Of a DNA stretch of 64,000 nucleotides, positions 45,630 through 53,096 are shown one piece after another (positions within the stretch are counted from its first letter, which is position 1; each line of letters begins with the position of its first letter). The stretch is taken from NCBI RefSeq assembly GCF_019972315.1, contig NZ_BLIZ01000001.1:1252513-1316512 (forward strand), written 5' to 3'. A program made the translations under genes and the position numbers. This DNA is from Geobacter sp. AOG1 (GTDB lineage Bacteria; Desulfobacterota; Desulfuromonadia; Geobacterales; Geobacteraceae). The notes beneath the pieces were generated by a model. That model was not told the DNA's origin. It worked only from the letters and a program-made list of their open reading frames with translations, and made no database searches.

Positions 45630-47870
45630 TCACTCGAACAGTGATTTTTCGGCGGGGAGGAAAGGGATGAACTTCCGGTGGAGGAGGCGCAGTTTTTTCT
45701 TGTAGTATTCAACGTTTTCGTCGGGCTTGGTCGGATCGTAGCTGCCGACGGGGCGGCAGTTTTCGTAGGCGGCCACTCCTTTCGCGTGTCCGGTGACGTA
45801 GTAACTGATCTGGTCTCCGGCCTGGTAGTCACGCTCTGACTGGAGGGCAAGTTCAAAGGCTGCCGCAGGGAGCCGCTTTCCTTGCTGCACTTTCTGCTGA
45901 TAGCTGGCAGGGGATTCGTTGAGCGTTTCGGTTTTTTCCAGCCGATCGATGGGGATGGCGTGGTCGCGCAGCCTCTGCAGGTATTCCTGGTAAACCGCAT
46001 CGATGCGATCTCCCTCACCATGCAGGAGGAGCCGTACCACTTCGGAGGTGAAATCCCGCAGATACTTCTCGGTCCCCCGCGATTTCAGGCCGCTCCCCTT
46101 GATGGTCATCCTTCCTGCGTCGTCGAGCAGGGCATAGTTTTTCATCTTGTAGGAGAACATTGCACGGTACCAGCCGTCCATTTCCACATCGATGCCGGCG
46201 GGGAGTGTTGTTGAAAGCTCCCCGATCAGTTCTGCTGCTTTTCCCAGGGCCGTCACCCCGGCGGGAGGGATGAAATAGATGCCGTCGGTGTCGACTTCAA
46301 CCGGCCTGGCGCCCTGTGCTGCCAGCCAGTCAAGCATCCGCTGGATGATTTCCCGGCCGCGCAGGGTCACCTCGGCAGCCAGCGCCATGTCGGCAAAATT
46401 GTGGATAGTGGTACCGAGGTAGCCATAGAAGGAGTTGATGAGTACCTTGAAGGCCTGCTGGAGCGCCTGGTAATAGTCCCGCAGGTGGGGATCGGGGGTT
46501 TCACGAGCCATCTTCTTTGCCCGGAGCCGGAAGGTCCGCAATTCGTCGAGAAGGGGGAGGAACAGACCGAGACGCTCCCGGTCAGGCTGCAACCGATAGG
46601 CAAGGAGTATGGACGGGTAAAGAGATGCCACATCGCAGTGGGCAACCGGTCCCACCACACCGGTGACGAACAGATTGTTGTAACCCCCCTCTAGTTCGCC
46701 ATCACCCGAAGGGCGGGGAATGGCCGTTTCCCGGTGCAGGTACTCGCGCAGGAAGAGGGCGTTGATCTTTGTGGCGTTACCGCGGATAGGGCAGTTCTGG
46801 TAAGAGTAAGGGAACATGCGGGTCTGCAGGAAGTAGGGGTAGGACAAAAGGCGAGACAGGGCAAGGGTCTCGCGGACATCGTCCAGGTTGTAATCCGCCA
46901 GAGCCTGGGGGTCTTCAAGGAAAGTGCGTGCGATAGCCGACCCTTCCAGGTAGACCCGGTTGGGGCGGGCCAGCCCGAAATGGCGGGCTGCCGCCTTGAG
47001 CCCATAGCTCTCCAGGTCCCTGTTCCCCACGTCATAGACGAGGAGGAGGAAGTAAGTGTCGATGATATGCCGGCCGTAGACGTTCCAGCGGGGGTAATCG
47101 ACGATCCGTTCGGCGACGGTGAAGCGGGAGGGGTGAACCCGCGGTTCGCTGCCGTCTCTCCCCCAGGCGAGCCTGATGCCGTGACGGGCGGCCCGGATGC
47201 GGAGGTACTCCAGGTCGAAGCGAAAGATGTTGTGCCCCTCGATGACGTCCGGGTCCCGTTCCTGCAGTATCCGGTTTAGACGCTCCAGCATGGCAGGTTC
47301 GTCCAGGTTGTGGCCGGACAGCACCTCTTCGTACCCCTCACTGTCGAGCACCGCGACGGAAATGATCCGGTCCTCTTCCCGCAGGGGGTTGGAAAATTCG
47401 AACCCCGGCGCGCACCAGGTCTCGATATCGAGGGCCAGCCGCCTGATCTCCGGGAACTCGATCTGCTTGAAGAGGGTCTTGCCGGTCAGGAGCAGGTGCT
47501 GGTGGATTGGGTCCGAAAAAAAGAGGTAAGGGGCGGCAGCGGCCGACGGCGTTTTGCTGGTGGTCCGAACCAGGTAATCCCGGGCATCCAGGCAGGTGCG
47601 CCAGTCGTTGAAGAGGGCCAGGTGACGAAATTCGCCGCTGCCGGCCAGCGTTCTGATGGTCGTTGGGCGGGGAAAGCCCGACAGAAGGTGGGCATTGGTC
47701 AGGATGATGAAGGGATGGAAAGGGTCATCGTGGAAATATACGCCGTCAGGTGTGCGGTAGAAGAGGCGGATGAAGCGGCCGGCCAGTTCGGCTGCCACGA
47801 TCCGCTCCGACCGGTCCCGGCCGAACAGAAGGGTGCTCTCCTCGAAACGGGGTGCGTCCATGGCAACCAT
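45630..47870 (-). CDS. Family B DNA polymerase (Pol II-like)
   Basis: This is a replicative-fold repair polymerase with proofreading. Of its 746 residues, the exonuclease domain shows Exo I LALDIETW (about 143), Exo II EGHNIFRFDLEYL and Exo III YNLDDVRET. The polymerase motifs are A in CDVASLYPSILLAY (about 410), B in QQAFKVLINSFYGYLG (about 477) and C in VEVDTDGIYF (about 523). All catalytic acids are present. E. coli PolB is 783 residues, so this is near full length. Starts at 47870 and 47861 are both possible. The promoter region overlaps the prx terminator. Confidence 0.9.
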   Translation of the reverse strand: MVAMDAPRFEESTLLFGRDRSERIVAAELAGRFIRLFYRTPDGVYFHDDPFHPFIILTNAHLLSGFPRPTTIRTLAGSGEFRHLALFNDWRTCLDARDYLVRTTSKTPSAAAAPYLFFSDPIHQHLLLTGKTLFKQIEFPEIRRLALDIETWCAPGFEFSNPLREEDRIISVAVLDSEGYEEVLSGHNLDEPAMLERLNRILQERDPDVIEGHNIFRFDLEYLRIRAARHGIRLAWGRDGSEPRVHPSRFTVAERIVDYPRWNVYGRHIIDTYFLLLVYDVGNRDLESYGLKAAARHFGLARPNRVYLEGSAIARTFLEDPQALADYNLDDVRETLALSRLLSYPYFLQTRMFPYSYQNCPIRGNATKINALFLREYLHRETAIPRPSGDGELEGGYNNLFVTGVVGPVAHCDVASLYPSILLAYRLQPDRERLGLFLPLLDELRTFRLRAKKMARETPDPHLRDYYQALQQAFKVLINSFYGYLGTTIHNFADMALAAEVTLRGREIIQRMLDWLAAQGARPVEVDTDGIYFIPPAGVTALGKAAELIGELSTTLPAGIDVEMDGWYRAMFSYKMKNYALLDDAGRMTIKGSGLKSRGTEKYLRDFTSEVVRLLLHGEGDRIDAVYQEYLQRLRDHAIPIDRLEKTETLNESPASYQQKVQQGKRLPAAAFELALQSERDYQAGDQISYYVTGHAKGVAAYENCRPVGSYDPTKPDENVEYYKKKLRLLHRKFIPFLPAEKSLFE

Positions 47871-47883
47871 ACTCTTTCTGCAC

Positions 47884-47914
47884 AAAAAACGACGCGGCCA
47901 AAGCCGCGCCGTTT
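47884..47914 (-). terminator. Terminator of the peroxiredoxin gene
   Basis: On the minus strand AAAC-GGCGCGGC pairs with GCCGCGTC-GTTT (one mismatch) with a four-base loop TTTG, followed by a T-run. It ends 14 bases before the polymerase start, so the polymerase is poorly expressed from the prx transcript unless read-through occurs. Confidence 0.8.
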
Positions 47915-47930
47915 GCCATTCCGGCAGTAA

Positions 47931-48533
47931 TCACTTCTTGGCGTGCTTGGCCAGGTAGTCTGCCACCCCTGCCGCCGTCGGTTTCATCGCCTCCTGGCCT
48001 TCCTGCCAGTTGGCGGGACAGACCTGATCGCCGTGGGTTTCCACGAACTGGAGGGCATCAACCATCCGCAGGGCCTCATTGACACTCCTTCCCAGTGGCA
48101 GGTCATTGATGACGGCGTGCCGGACGATTCCCTTGGTGTCGATGAGAAACAGCCCCCGAAGGGCAACTGCGTCTCCGAAGAGGATGCCGTAGGCCCTGGC
48201 GATCTCTTTCTTGATGTCGGCCACCAATGGATACTGGATGTCGCCGATGCCGCCGTTCTCCACAGGGGTGTTCTTCCAGGCCAGGTGGGTAAACTTGGAG
48301 TCGACGGAAACGCCGATCACTTCGCAGTTCTTTGCCTTGAAGTCGGCAAGTCGCTGATTGAAGGCGAGTATCTCCGACGGGCAGACGAAGGTGAAATCCA
48401 GGGGGTAGAAGAAGAGGACCGTGTATTTGCCGCGAAAGCTGGAGAGCTGGATCTGGCCGAAGGTATTGTCCGGCATCACCGCATCGGCTATAAAATCGGG
48501 GGCTTCCTGGGTTACGAGGGTACAAACGCTCAT
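47931..48533 (-). CDS. 2-Cys peroxiredoxin (AhpC/Prx1 type)
   Basis: This thiol peroxidase removes hydrogen peroxide and organic peroxides. The 200-residue protein has the peroxidatic Cys in DFTFVCPSEILAF (about residue 51) and the resolving Cys in GDQVCPANWQEG (about 172), as in typical 2-Cys enzymes. LFFYPLDFTF and LRGLFLIDTKGIVRH are further family motifs. It has its own sigma-70 type promoter and terminator. No AhpF lies nearby, so the reductant is probably a thioredoxin system elsewhere. Confidence 0.95.
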   Translation of the reverse strand: MSVCTLVTQEAPDFIADAVMPDNTFGQIQLSSFRGKYTVLFFYPLDFTFVCPSEILAFNQRLADFKAKNCEVIGVSVDSKFTHLAWKNTPVENGGIGDIQYPLVADIKKEIARAYGILFGDAVALRGLFLIDTKGIVRHAVINDLPLGRSVNEALRMVDALQFVETHGDQVCPANWQEGQEAMKPTAAGVADYLAKHAKK

Positions 48534-48579
48534 GGGGGTGAAACTCCTTTCTCAGGGGGAATTAATGTGATGTGGAGAA

Positions 48580-48608
48580 ACCTTAACAGCCCCACGAACG
48601 GTTGTCAA
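48580..48608 (-). promoter_or_regulatory. Sigma-70 type promoter of the peroxiredoxin gene
   Basis: On the minus strand a perfect TTGACA and TAAGGT are 17 bases apart, about 47 bases upstream of the ATG. Confidence 0.65.
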
Positions 48609-48680
48609 TGTAAAAAGATAAAAAAAGTCCTTTTTGTCTTGTGCACCTCTTTGCGAGTGAAATTCTCTGATTCCCGAAGA

Positions 48681-48701
48681 GGGCGATCGCGAGGATCGCC
48701 C
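48681..48701. repeat. Hairpin abutting the iron-sulfur protein stop codon
   Basis: GGGCGATC and GATCGCCC form an eight-base perfect stem with a five-base loop, immediately before the complement of the TAG at 48702-48704. There is no T-run, so it is not a standard terminator. Confidence 0.6.
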
Positions 48702-49439
48702 CTACTTCACCTCACCACGGATGCCGATGGTGACTTCCTTGAACGGAATATCCTTGCCGCTCGCCGACAGAGCTCGCCGTGCAGCCATGACGATACCTCC
48801 GCAGCAGGGGACTTCCATCCGGAGGACAGTGATGCTCTTGATGCTGGAGACCCGAAACAGTTCGGCAAGCTTTTCTTCATAAAAGTTGTTGTCGTCAAGT
48901 TTGGGACAGCCGATTACCAACGCCTTGCCTGCCAGGAAATCCCGATGGAAATCGGCGTAGGCGAAGGGTACACAGTCCGCGGCGATGAGGAGGTCGGCGT
49001 TCTGGAAATAGGGGGCGGAGGTCGGAACCAGATGGAGTTGGACTGGCCACTGGCCGAGCTGGCTCGTCTGGCTTGCCGTCTCTGCAGGGTTTGCCGGCGA
49101 AATGGGTGGCGCCAGGGTCATGGCCCGGGAGCCGGGGCAGCCGCCGTGGGGAGTATGCTGCTGAGCAGGCTGCGGGGCGGCGTGGCCGGACTCGGGAAGG
49201 GCCTGTGCCAGGTGGTGGGCCACCGCCTGTTCGTCGAACTCATCCGCGTCCCGCTCGATGATGTGGATGGCGTCCTGGGGACACTCTCCCAGGCAGGCAC
49301 CGAGCCCGTCGCAGAGGTTGTCGGCGGAAAGAACCGCTTTGCCGTTCACGATCCGGATGGCCCCTTCGGCGCAGGCTGGGACGCACTCCCCGCAGCCGTT
49401 GCACTTCTCCGCATCGATCTGGACGATTTTTCTGATCAT
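48702..49439 (-). CDS. Two-cluster ferredoxin-like iron-sulfur protein with a C-terminal Cys domain
   Basis: The 245-residue protein has an N-terminal ferredoxin domain (about 1-63): first motif CNGCGECVPAC complete, second motif LCDGLGACLGECP with Leu where the second Cys is usual. A Pro/Ala-rich linker follows, then a C-terminal domain with conserved Cys in AADCVPFAYADFH, VIGCPKLDD and EVPCCGGIV. The missing Cys could give a [3Fe-4S] cluster. It looks soluble. Anaerobes have many such proteins near redox enzymes, but no partner is adjacent. Function unknown. Confidence 0.82.
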   Translation of the reverse strand: MIRKIVQIDAEKCNGCGECVPACAEGAIRIVNGKAVLSADNLCDGLGACLGECPQDAIHIIERDADEFDEQAVAHHLAQALPESGHAAPQPAQQHTPHGGCPGSRAMTLAPPISPANPAETASQTSQLGQWPVQLHLVPTSAPYFQNADLLIAADCVPFAYADFHRDFLAGKALVIGCPKLDDNNFYEEKLAELFRVSSIKSITVLRMEVPCCGGIVMAARRALSASGKDIPFKEVTIGIRGEVK

Positions 49440-49474
49440 GTATGCTTCCTTTCTTGTTGGATAACCGTTGTCGC

Positions 49475-49594
49475 GGAAACGAGATTTTTTCGCAAGATCA
49501 AGGCTGTCGAGGGGTGGCGCGGAGGCGTAGCAGCGCTACGCCGCACAAGCCGCCCCGAAGACTTACGCAGAGATTGCGGAAAAGGCCCGTTTCC
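49475..49594 (-). repeat. 120-base dispersed palindromic element, copy 3 (after the YgbA-like gene)
   Basis: The ends are GGAAACG and CGTTTCC, a perfect 7-base inverted repeat; the centre GGCGTAGC, AGC, GCTACGCC lies at 49524-49542, and the inner CGCAA/TTGCG pair is kept. The right end overlaps the first base of the stop codon of the neighbouring minus-strand gene (complement of 49594-49596). Confidence 0.85.
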
Positions 49595-49944
49595 TAAAAA
49601 AAGTAGTGCCAGAGGTAGTCAAGCCTCCCCCTCATAATCATCCTCCGCCCGGAGAAGGCCATGATCTGGCGGATCTGTGTGCGGTGTTCCTTACTGTAAC
49701 AGTGGATGCGGCAGTGCTTGCAGGACGGTTTCGGGTCGAGGGGGCAGTTGCGGCGCTTGAGAAGGGAATAGTCGAGGAGCGCCGCGCAGTCGGGACAGAG
49801 TGCGACTCCCGTGCGAAACATCCCTGAAAGTTCGGTCGGGATGTGGAATGCTGACTGTCCTTCGTGTCTTGCCGCACAAAAAATCCGCACGAAGTCGACG
49901 AGTACCTTCAGGTCTTTTTTCTGATCGGGAGTGAATTGTTCCAT
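49594..49944 (-). CDS. YgbA-family (nitrous oxide-stimulated promoter type) protein
   Basis: The 116-residue protein matches the small YgbA_NO family: FVRIFCAARHEG, LCPDCAALLDYSLLKRRNCP, KPSCKHCRIHCYSKEHRTQI and MAFSGRRMIMRG. The pattern of Cys pairs (CPDC, CKHCRIHC) suggests a metal or iron-sulfur site. E. coli ygbA responds to nitrosative stress, but its biochemical role is not something the sequence shows. Its stop overlaps the end of the dispersed element. No NorR or other NO gene is adjacent, though a Crp/Fnr regulator lies 10 kb away. Confidence 0.85.
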   Translation of the reverse strand: MEQFTPDQKKDLKVLVDFVRIFCAARHEGQSAFHIPTELSGMFRTGVALCPDCAALLDYSLLKRRNCPLDPKPSCKHCRIHCYSKEHRTQIRQIMAFSGRRMIMRGRLDYLWHYFF

Positions 49945-50032
49945 GGGAGTGAGCGTAGCTGAATCAAGGGGGATTCCCCATGACGCAGGTCAAAAAAGCG
50001 CCGTTTGTCGCAGTGGGGAGATTACCGTACCG

Positions 50033-50455
50033 TCACATATGGAGTTCCGGCTTGATGCCTGCCGGAGTGAGATTCCGTGCGATGCGCCATCCCTTCTCCT
50101 TCACCAGCACCGGCGCGAACTGGCAGGCGATGTAGCCGATGAGGTTCATGTTGGCAGGGAGGTCTGAGGCGATGGTGACGATGCGGAAACCGACAAGGTC
50201 TCCGATATTCGGGAAATCGGTTCCCTCCTTGAGTGTGCAGCCCCATACTGTCCGATCGCCTCCCCTGGTCGCCAGCCGGAGCAGGTAATAGCGTTCACCC
50301 TCTGCGCCAGCCTTTCCTTCTTCCTCGACGAGTGCGGGTATGACCGCCCCGAGCAAAAGCGGGTAATCCATATGGGAGATTGCATAGTCGAAGGCCGCCC
50401 GGTTGTCGGGAAAGACCAGCGGGGGATCGTCCTTTTTTTTGAACCAGCCGAACAT
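50033..50455 (-). CDS. Hypothetical protein, 140 residues
   Basis: No family is recognised. The product starts MFGWFKKKDD (GAGG five bases upstream decides this ATG over a GTG two codons earlier) and appears cytoplasmic, without signal peptide or membrane segment. Readable parts are AAFDYAISHMDYPLLLGAVIPALVEEE, shown here only in part as AISHMDYPLLLGAVIP, and GDLVGFRIVTIASDLPANM. It is transcribed divergently from pcnB. The reading frame is clean and its codon use is like its neighbours, so it is probably a real gene. Confidence 0.65.
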   Translation of the reverse strand: MFGWFKKKDDPPLVFPDNRAAFDYAISHMDYPLLLGAVIPALVEEEGKAGAEGERYYLLRLATRGGDRTVWGCTLKEGTDFPNIGDLVGFRIVTIASDLPANMNLIGYIACQFAPVLVKEKGWRIARNLTPAGIKPELHM

Positions 50456-50559
50456 CCGCACCTCGTAAGGGGAAATTACGATAGAGTATAGCAGGAATGG
50501 ATGTTATCACCTACGGTTCTTTGCATTTCTCTACCGTCTGTGGTAGTAATGAGGCTCCT

Positions 50560-51945
50560 ATGGAAACCATAACGCCCCTAGTCATTCCCCGGTCAGCCCA
50601 CCCCATTTCCCGCAGCATGGTGAGCCCCAATGCCCTGCGGGTCCTGTATCGTCTGCGGGACCAAGGATTTATCGCCTACCTGGTGGGGGGGTGCGTACGT
50701 GACCTTCTTTTGGGGCGCGAACCGAAGGATTTCGACGTGGTGACCGACGCGACGCCGGGCCAGCTCAAGCGGCTGTTCCGCAACTGTCGCCTCGTCGGCC
50801 GTCGCTTCCGGCTCGCCCACATCCATTTTCAGGACGAACTGATCGAGGTCGCTACCTTCCGCGCCCTGCAGGCTGAGGATGACGCGGCAGAGAAAGCCGA
50901 GGCAGGAGAGAAGTCATCCCCTTCTTCCGACGCCGAGCCTGCGCCCAGGTCGCCGCGCCACCTCAAGAGCGACGAGGGGATGGTGCTGCGGGACAATGTC
51001 TTCGGCAACCCCCGGGAAGATGCCCTGCGCCGCGATTTCACGGTCAATGCCCTTTTCTACAATATTGCCGATTTCTCCCTTATCGACTATGCCGGCGGGA
51101 TGGCAGACCTGGAAGCCGGCGTTATCCGGACCATCGGTGACCCTTTGGTACGCTTCACCGAGGACCCGGTGCGGATGCTGCGGGCGGTTCGCTTTGCCGC
51201 CATGCTTGGCCTTGATGTGGAACAGGATACCTGGCAGGCAATCCTGGATCTGGCGCCTACCATCAACCGGGCCACCCCACCCCGTCTGTTCGAGGAGATG
51301 CTCAAGCTGTTTCTGCTCGGGGAGGGGGAGAAGAGTTACCAGATGCTGCGCCGGACCGGCCTGTTCGCACCTCTGTTCCCCCGCTTCAATGTCTGGCTTG
51401 ACACGGAGACGGACGGTTTTCCCCATACCCGGGTGAGCCAAGCCCTTGACCGCGTTGATGCTTTGGTTCAGCAGGGGGAGACCGTGGTGCCGCCGCTTTT
51501 CCTGGCACTGATGTTCGGCGAGTATCTGGAAGAATCGGCGGCTGCGTTTCGGCAGGGAGGTACTCCTCCCCAGGAGGCACTGAACCAGGCGGTTGCCGAG
51601 TGGCTTGGCGAGCTGGCGCCGACGGTTCTTGTCCCGAACCGGGTAGGGATGCAAGTCCGCGATATCCTCTCCAGCCAGCAACGGTTCGGCAAAATGCCGG
51701 GAAAGCGCCCCCAGTCGTTTCTCGGCCGTCCCGGTTTTCCTACTGCGTTGGCATATCTCCGCCTGCAGGCGGAGATGGGTAACGGGGGTCAGGATATCTG
51801 GAGCTGGTGGGACCGTTACAGCCGCGAGAATGTCGTCGACCGTCCCTCCGTTGACACTGCCACACACGAAGGTGCACCACCGGCCGGAAAACGCCGCCGG
51901 CGAAGGCGGCGTAAGCCACGTACCAGTGCGCCGGCACCACGATAA
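50560..51945 (+). CDS. pcnB: Poly(A) polymerase PcnB
   Basis: PcnB adds 3' poly(A) tails that promote RNA decay. The 461-residue nucleotidyltransferase has LVGGCVRDLLLGREPKDFDVV with the catalytic Asp pair, RRFRLAHIHF, EVATFRA and LRRDFTVNALFYNI. Between those last two, a spacer rich in A, E, S and P (about residues 107-145) is longer than in E. coli PcnB. The C-terminus has a run of eight basic residues (KRRRRRRRK) fit for RNA binding. tRNA nucleotidyltransferase is less likely because of the PcnB-type helical and basic C-terminal region. Confidence 0.88.
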   Translation: METITPLVIPRSAHPISRSMVSPNALRVLYRLRDQGFIAYLVGGCVRDLLLGREPKDFDVVTDATPGQLKRLFRNCRLVGRRFRLAHIHFQDELIEVATFRALQAEDDAAEKAEAGEKSSPSSDAEPAPRSPRHLKSDEGMVLRDNVFGNPREDALRRDFTVNALFYNIADFSLIDYAGGMADLEAGVIRTIGDPLVRFTEDPVRMLRAVRFAAMLGLDVEQDTWQAILDLAPTINRATPPRLFEEMLKLFLLGEGEKSYQMLRRTGLFAPLFPRFNVWLDTETDGFPHTRVSQALDRVDALVQQGETVVPPLFLALMFGEYLEESAAAFRQGGTPPQEALNQAVAEWLGELAPTVLVPNRVGMQVRDILSSQQRFGKMPGKRPQSFLGRPGFPTALAYLRLQAEMGNGGQDIWSWWDRYSRENVVDRPSVDTATHEGAPPAGKRRRRRRRKPRTSAPAPR

Positions 51946-51968
51946 CCTTTTTCCGTCCGGGAGCCCCC

Positions 51969-52892
51969 ATGAACCACAAACCGTTCAGCCTCGCCGCAGC
52001 CATCGGCAACACGCCGCTCATCGAATTGACTTCCTTCTCGCCGAACCCGCGGGTTCGTATCCTGGCCAAGCTGGAGGGGAACAACCCCGGCGGGTCCATC
52101 AAGGACCGGCCGGCCCTTTATATGCTGACCAGGGCCGAGGAGAACGGGGCGCTTTCCCATGGGAAGATAATCCTGGAGCCGACCTCCGGCAATACGGGGA
52201 TCGCCCTGGCGATGCTCGGCACGTCCAAGGGATACCGGGTCAAGCTGGTGATGCCTGCCTGCGTGAGCCAGGAGCGGCGCAGTGTCCTGGAAGCCTACGG
52301 AGCCGAAGTGGTGCTTTCTCCCGCCGGAGAGGCAACGGACGGAGCGATCCGGATGGCGCATCGCATTCTCGCCGCTGAGCCGAACCGCTACTACATGCCC
52401 AACCAGTACGCCAACCCCTGCAACGTCCTGGCCCATGTGGAGACGACCGGTCCCGAGATCCAGCGGCAGACCGGCGGCGAGATCGACCTGTTCGTAGCGG
52501 GGATGGGAACCACCGGCACTCTCATGGGGGTGGCGGAGTACTTTCGCCGGCACAACCCGCGGGTCAGAGTGATCGGTGTGGAGCCACCTTTGGGACACGC
52601 CATTCAGGGGCTGAAGAACATGGAAGAGGCGATCGTGCCGGAAATCTATCAGCCATCGGCCCTTCACGGGAAATGCACCGTCGTTGACGAGGAGGCTTTT
52701 GCCATGGCCCGGGAACTGGCCCGGCGAGAAGGGCTGTTCGTCGGCATGTCGAGCGGCGCTGCCGTGGCCGGAGCCATCGAGGCCGCAAAAAACCTCGACA
52801 GCGGCACCATCGTGACCATTCTTCCCGACCGCGGCGACCGCTATCTCAGCACCACCCTGTTCCGCTCGGTCTGCGGCTGCTGCCCCCCCTAG
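51969..52892 (+). CDS. cysM: Cysteine synthase (CysM type)
   Basis: This is a PLP-dependent O-acetylserine sulfhydrylase. The 307-residue enzyme has the PLP lysine in NPGGSIKDRPALY, the EPTSGNTGIALAM loop, the phosphate-binding GMGTTGTLMG and the Ser loop GMSSGAAVAGA. The Arg-rich region and length favour CysM over CysK. A short GC-rich C-terminus ends with a Cys pair (CGCCPP). It follows pcnB by 23 bases; this looks like proximity rather than shared pathway. Confidence 0.92.
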   Translation: MNHKPFSLAAAIGNTPLIELTSFSPNPRVRILAKLEGNNPGGSIKDRPALYMLTRAEENGALSHGKIILEPTSGNTGIALAMLGTSKGYRVKLVMPACVSQERRSVLEAYGAEVVLSPAGEATDGAIRMAHRILAAEPNRYYMPNQYANPCNVLAHVETTGPEIQRQTGGEIDLFVAGMGTTGTLMGVAEYFRRHNPRVRVIGVEPPLGHAIQGLKNMEEAIVPEIYQPSALHGKCTVVDEEAFAMARELARREGLFVGMSSGAAVAGAIEAAKNLDSGTIVTILPDRGDRYLSTTLFRSVCGCCPP

Positions 52893-52927
52893 CCACCATC
52901 AGCCCCTTCCTTCGTCCGCATCGATGC

Positions 52928-52956
52928 TTGTAAAGTGTCATCATCTATACTAAAAT
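52928..52956 (+). promoter_or_regulatory. Candidate sigma-70 promoter before the HEAT-repeat gene
   Basis: TTGTAA and TAAAAT are 17 bases apart, about 140 bases upstream of the assigned start, leaving a long 5' leader. It may drive the HEAT / HD-GYP / GGDEF operon. Confidence 0.5.
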
Positions 52957-53096
52957 GATGGCACGACGGAACCGCCGGGATGCGGCCCATCTCTTTTCCT
53001 CCTTCTCTTGCGCTTCTTGCCGTGGCCACCGCTCTTTGCCATGGCATTCACCTATAAATCAAGCCAGCACCGTGCGTGCGCAGGTAAGGCGCTGTC

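Noticed and set aside
47943-49637. Open frame of 564 codons on the plus strand across prx and the iron-sulfur gene
   Set aside because: Both minus-strand genes beneath it have clear families and motifs; the plus frame crosses their intergenic DNA and reads as low-information sequence.
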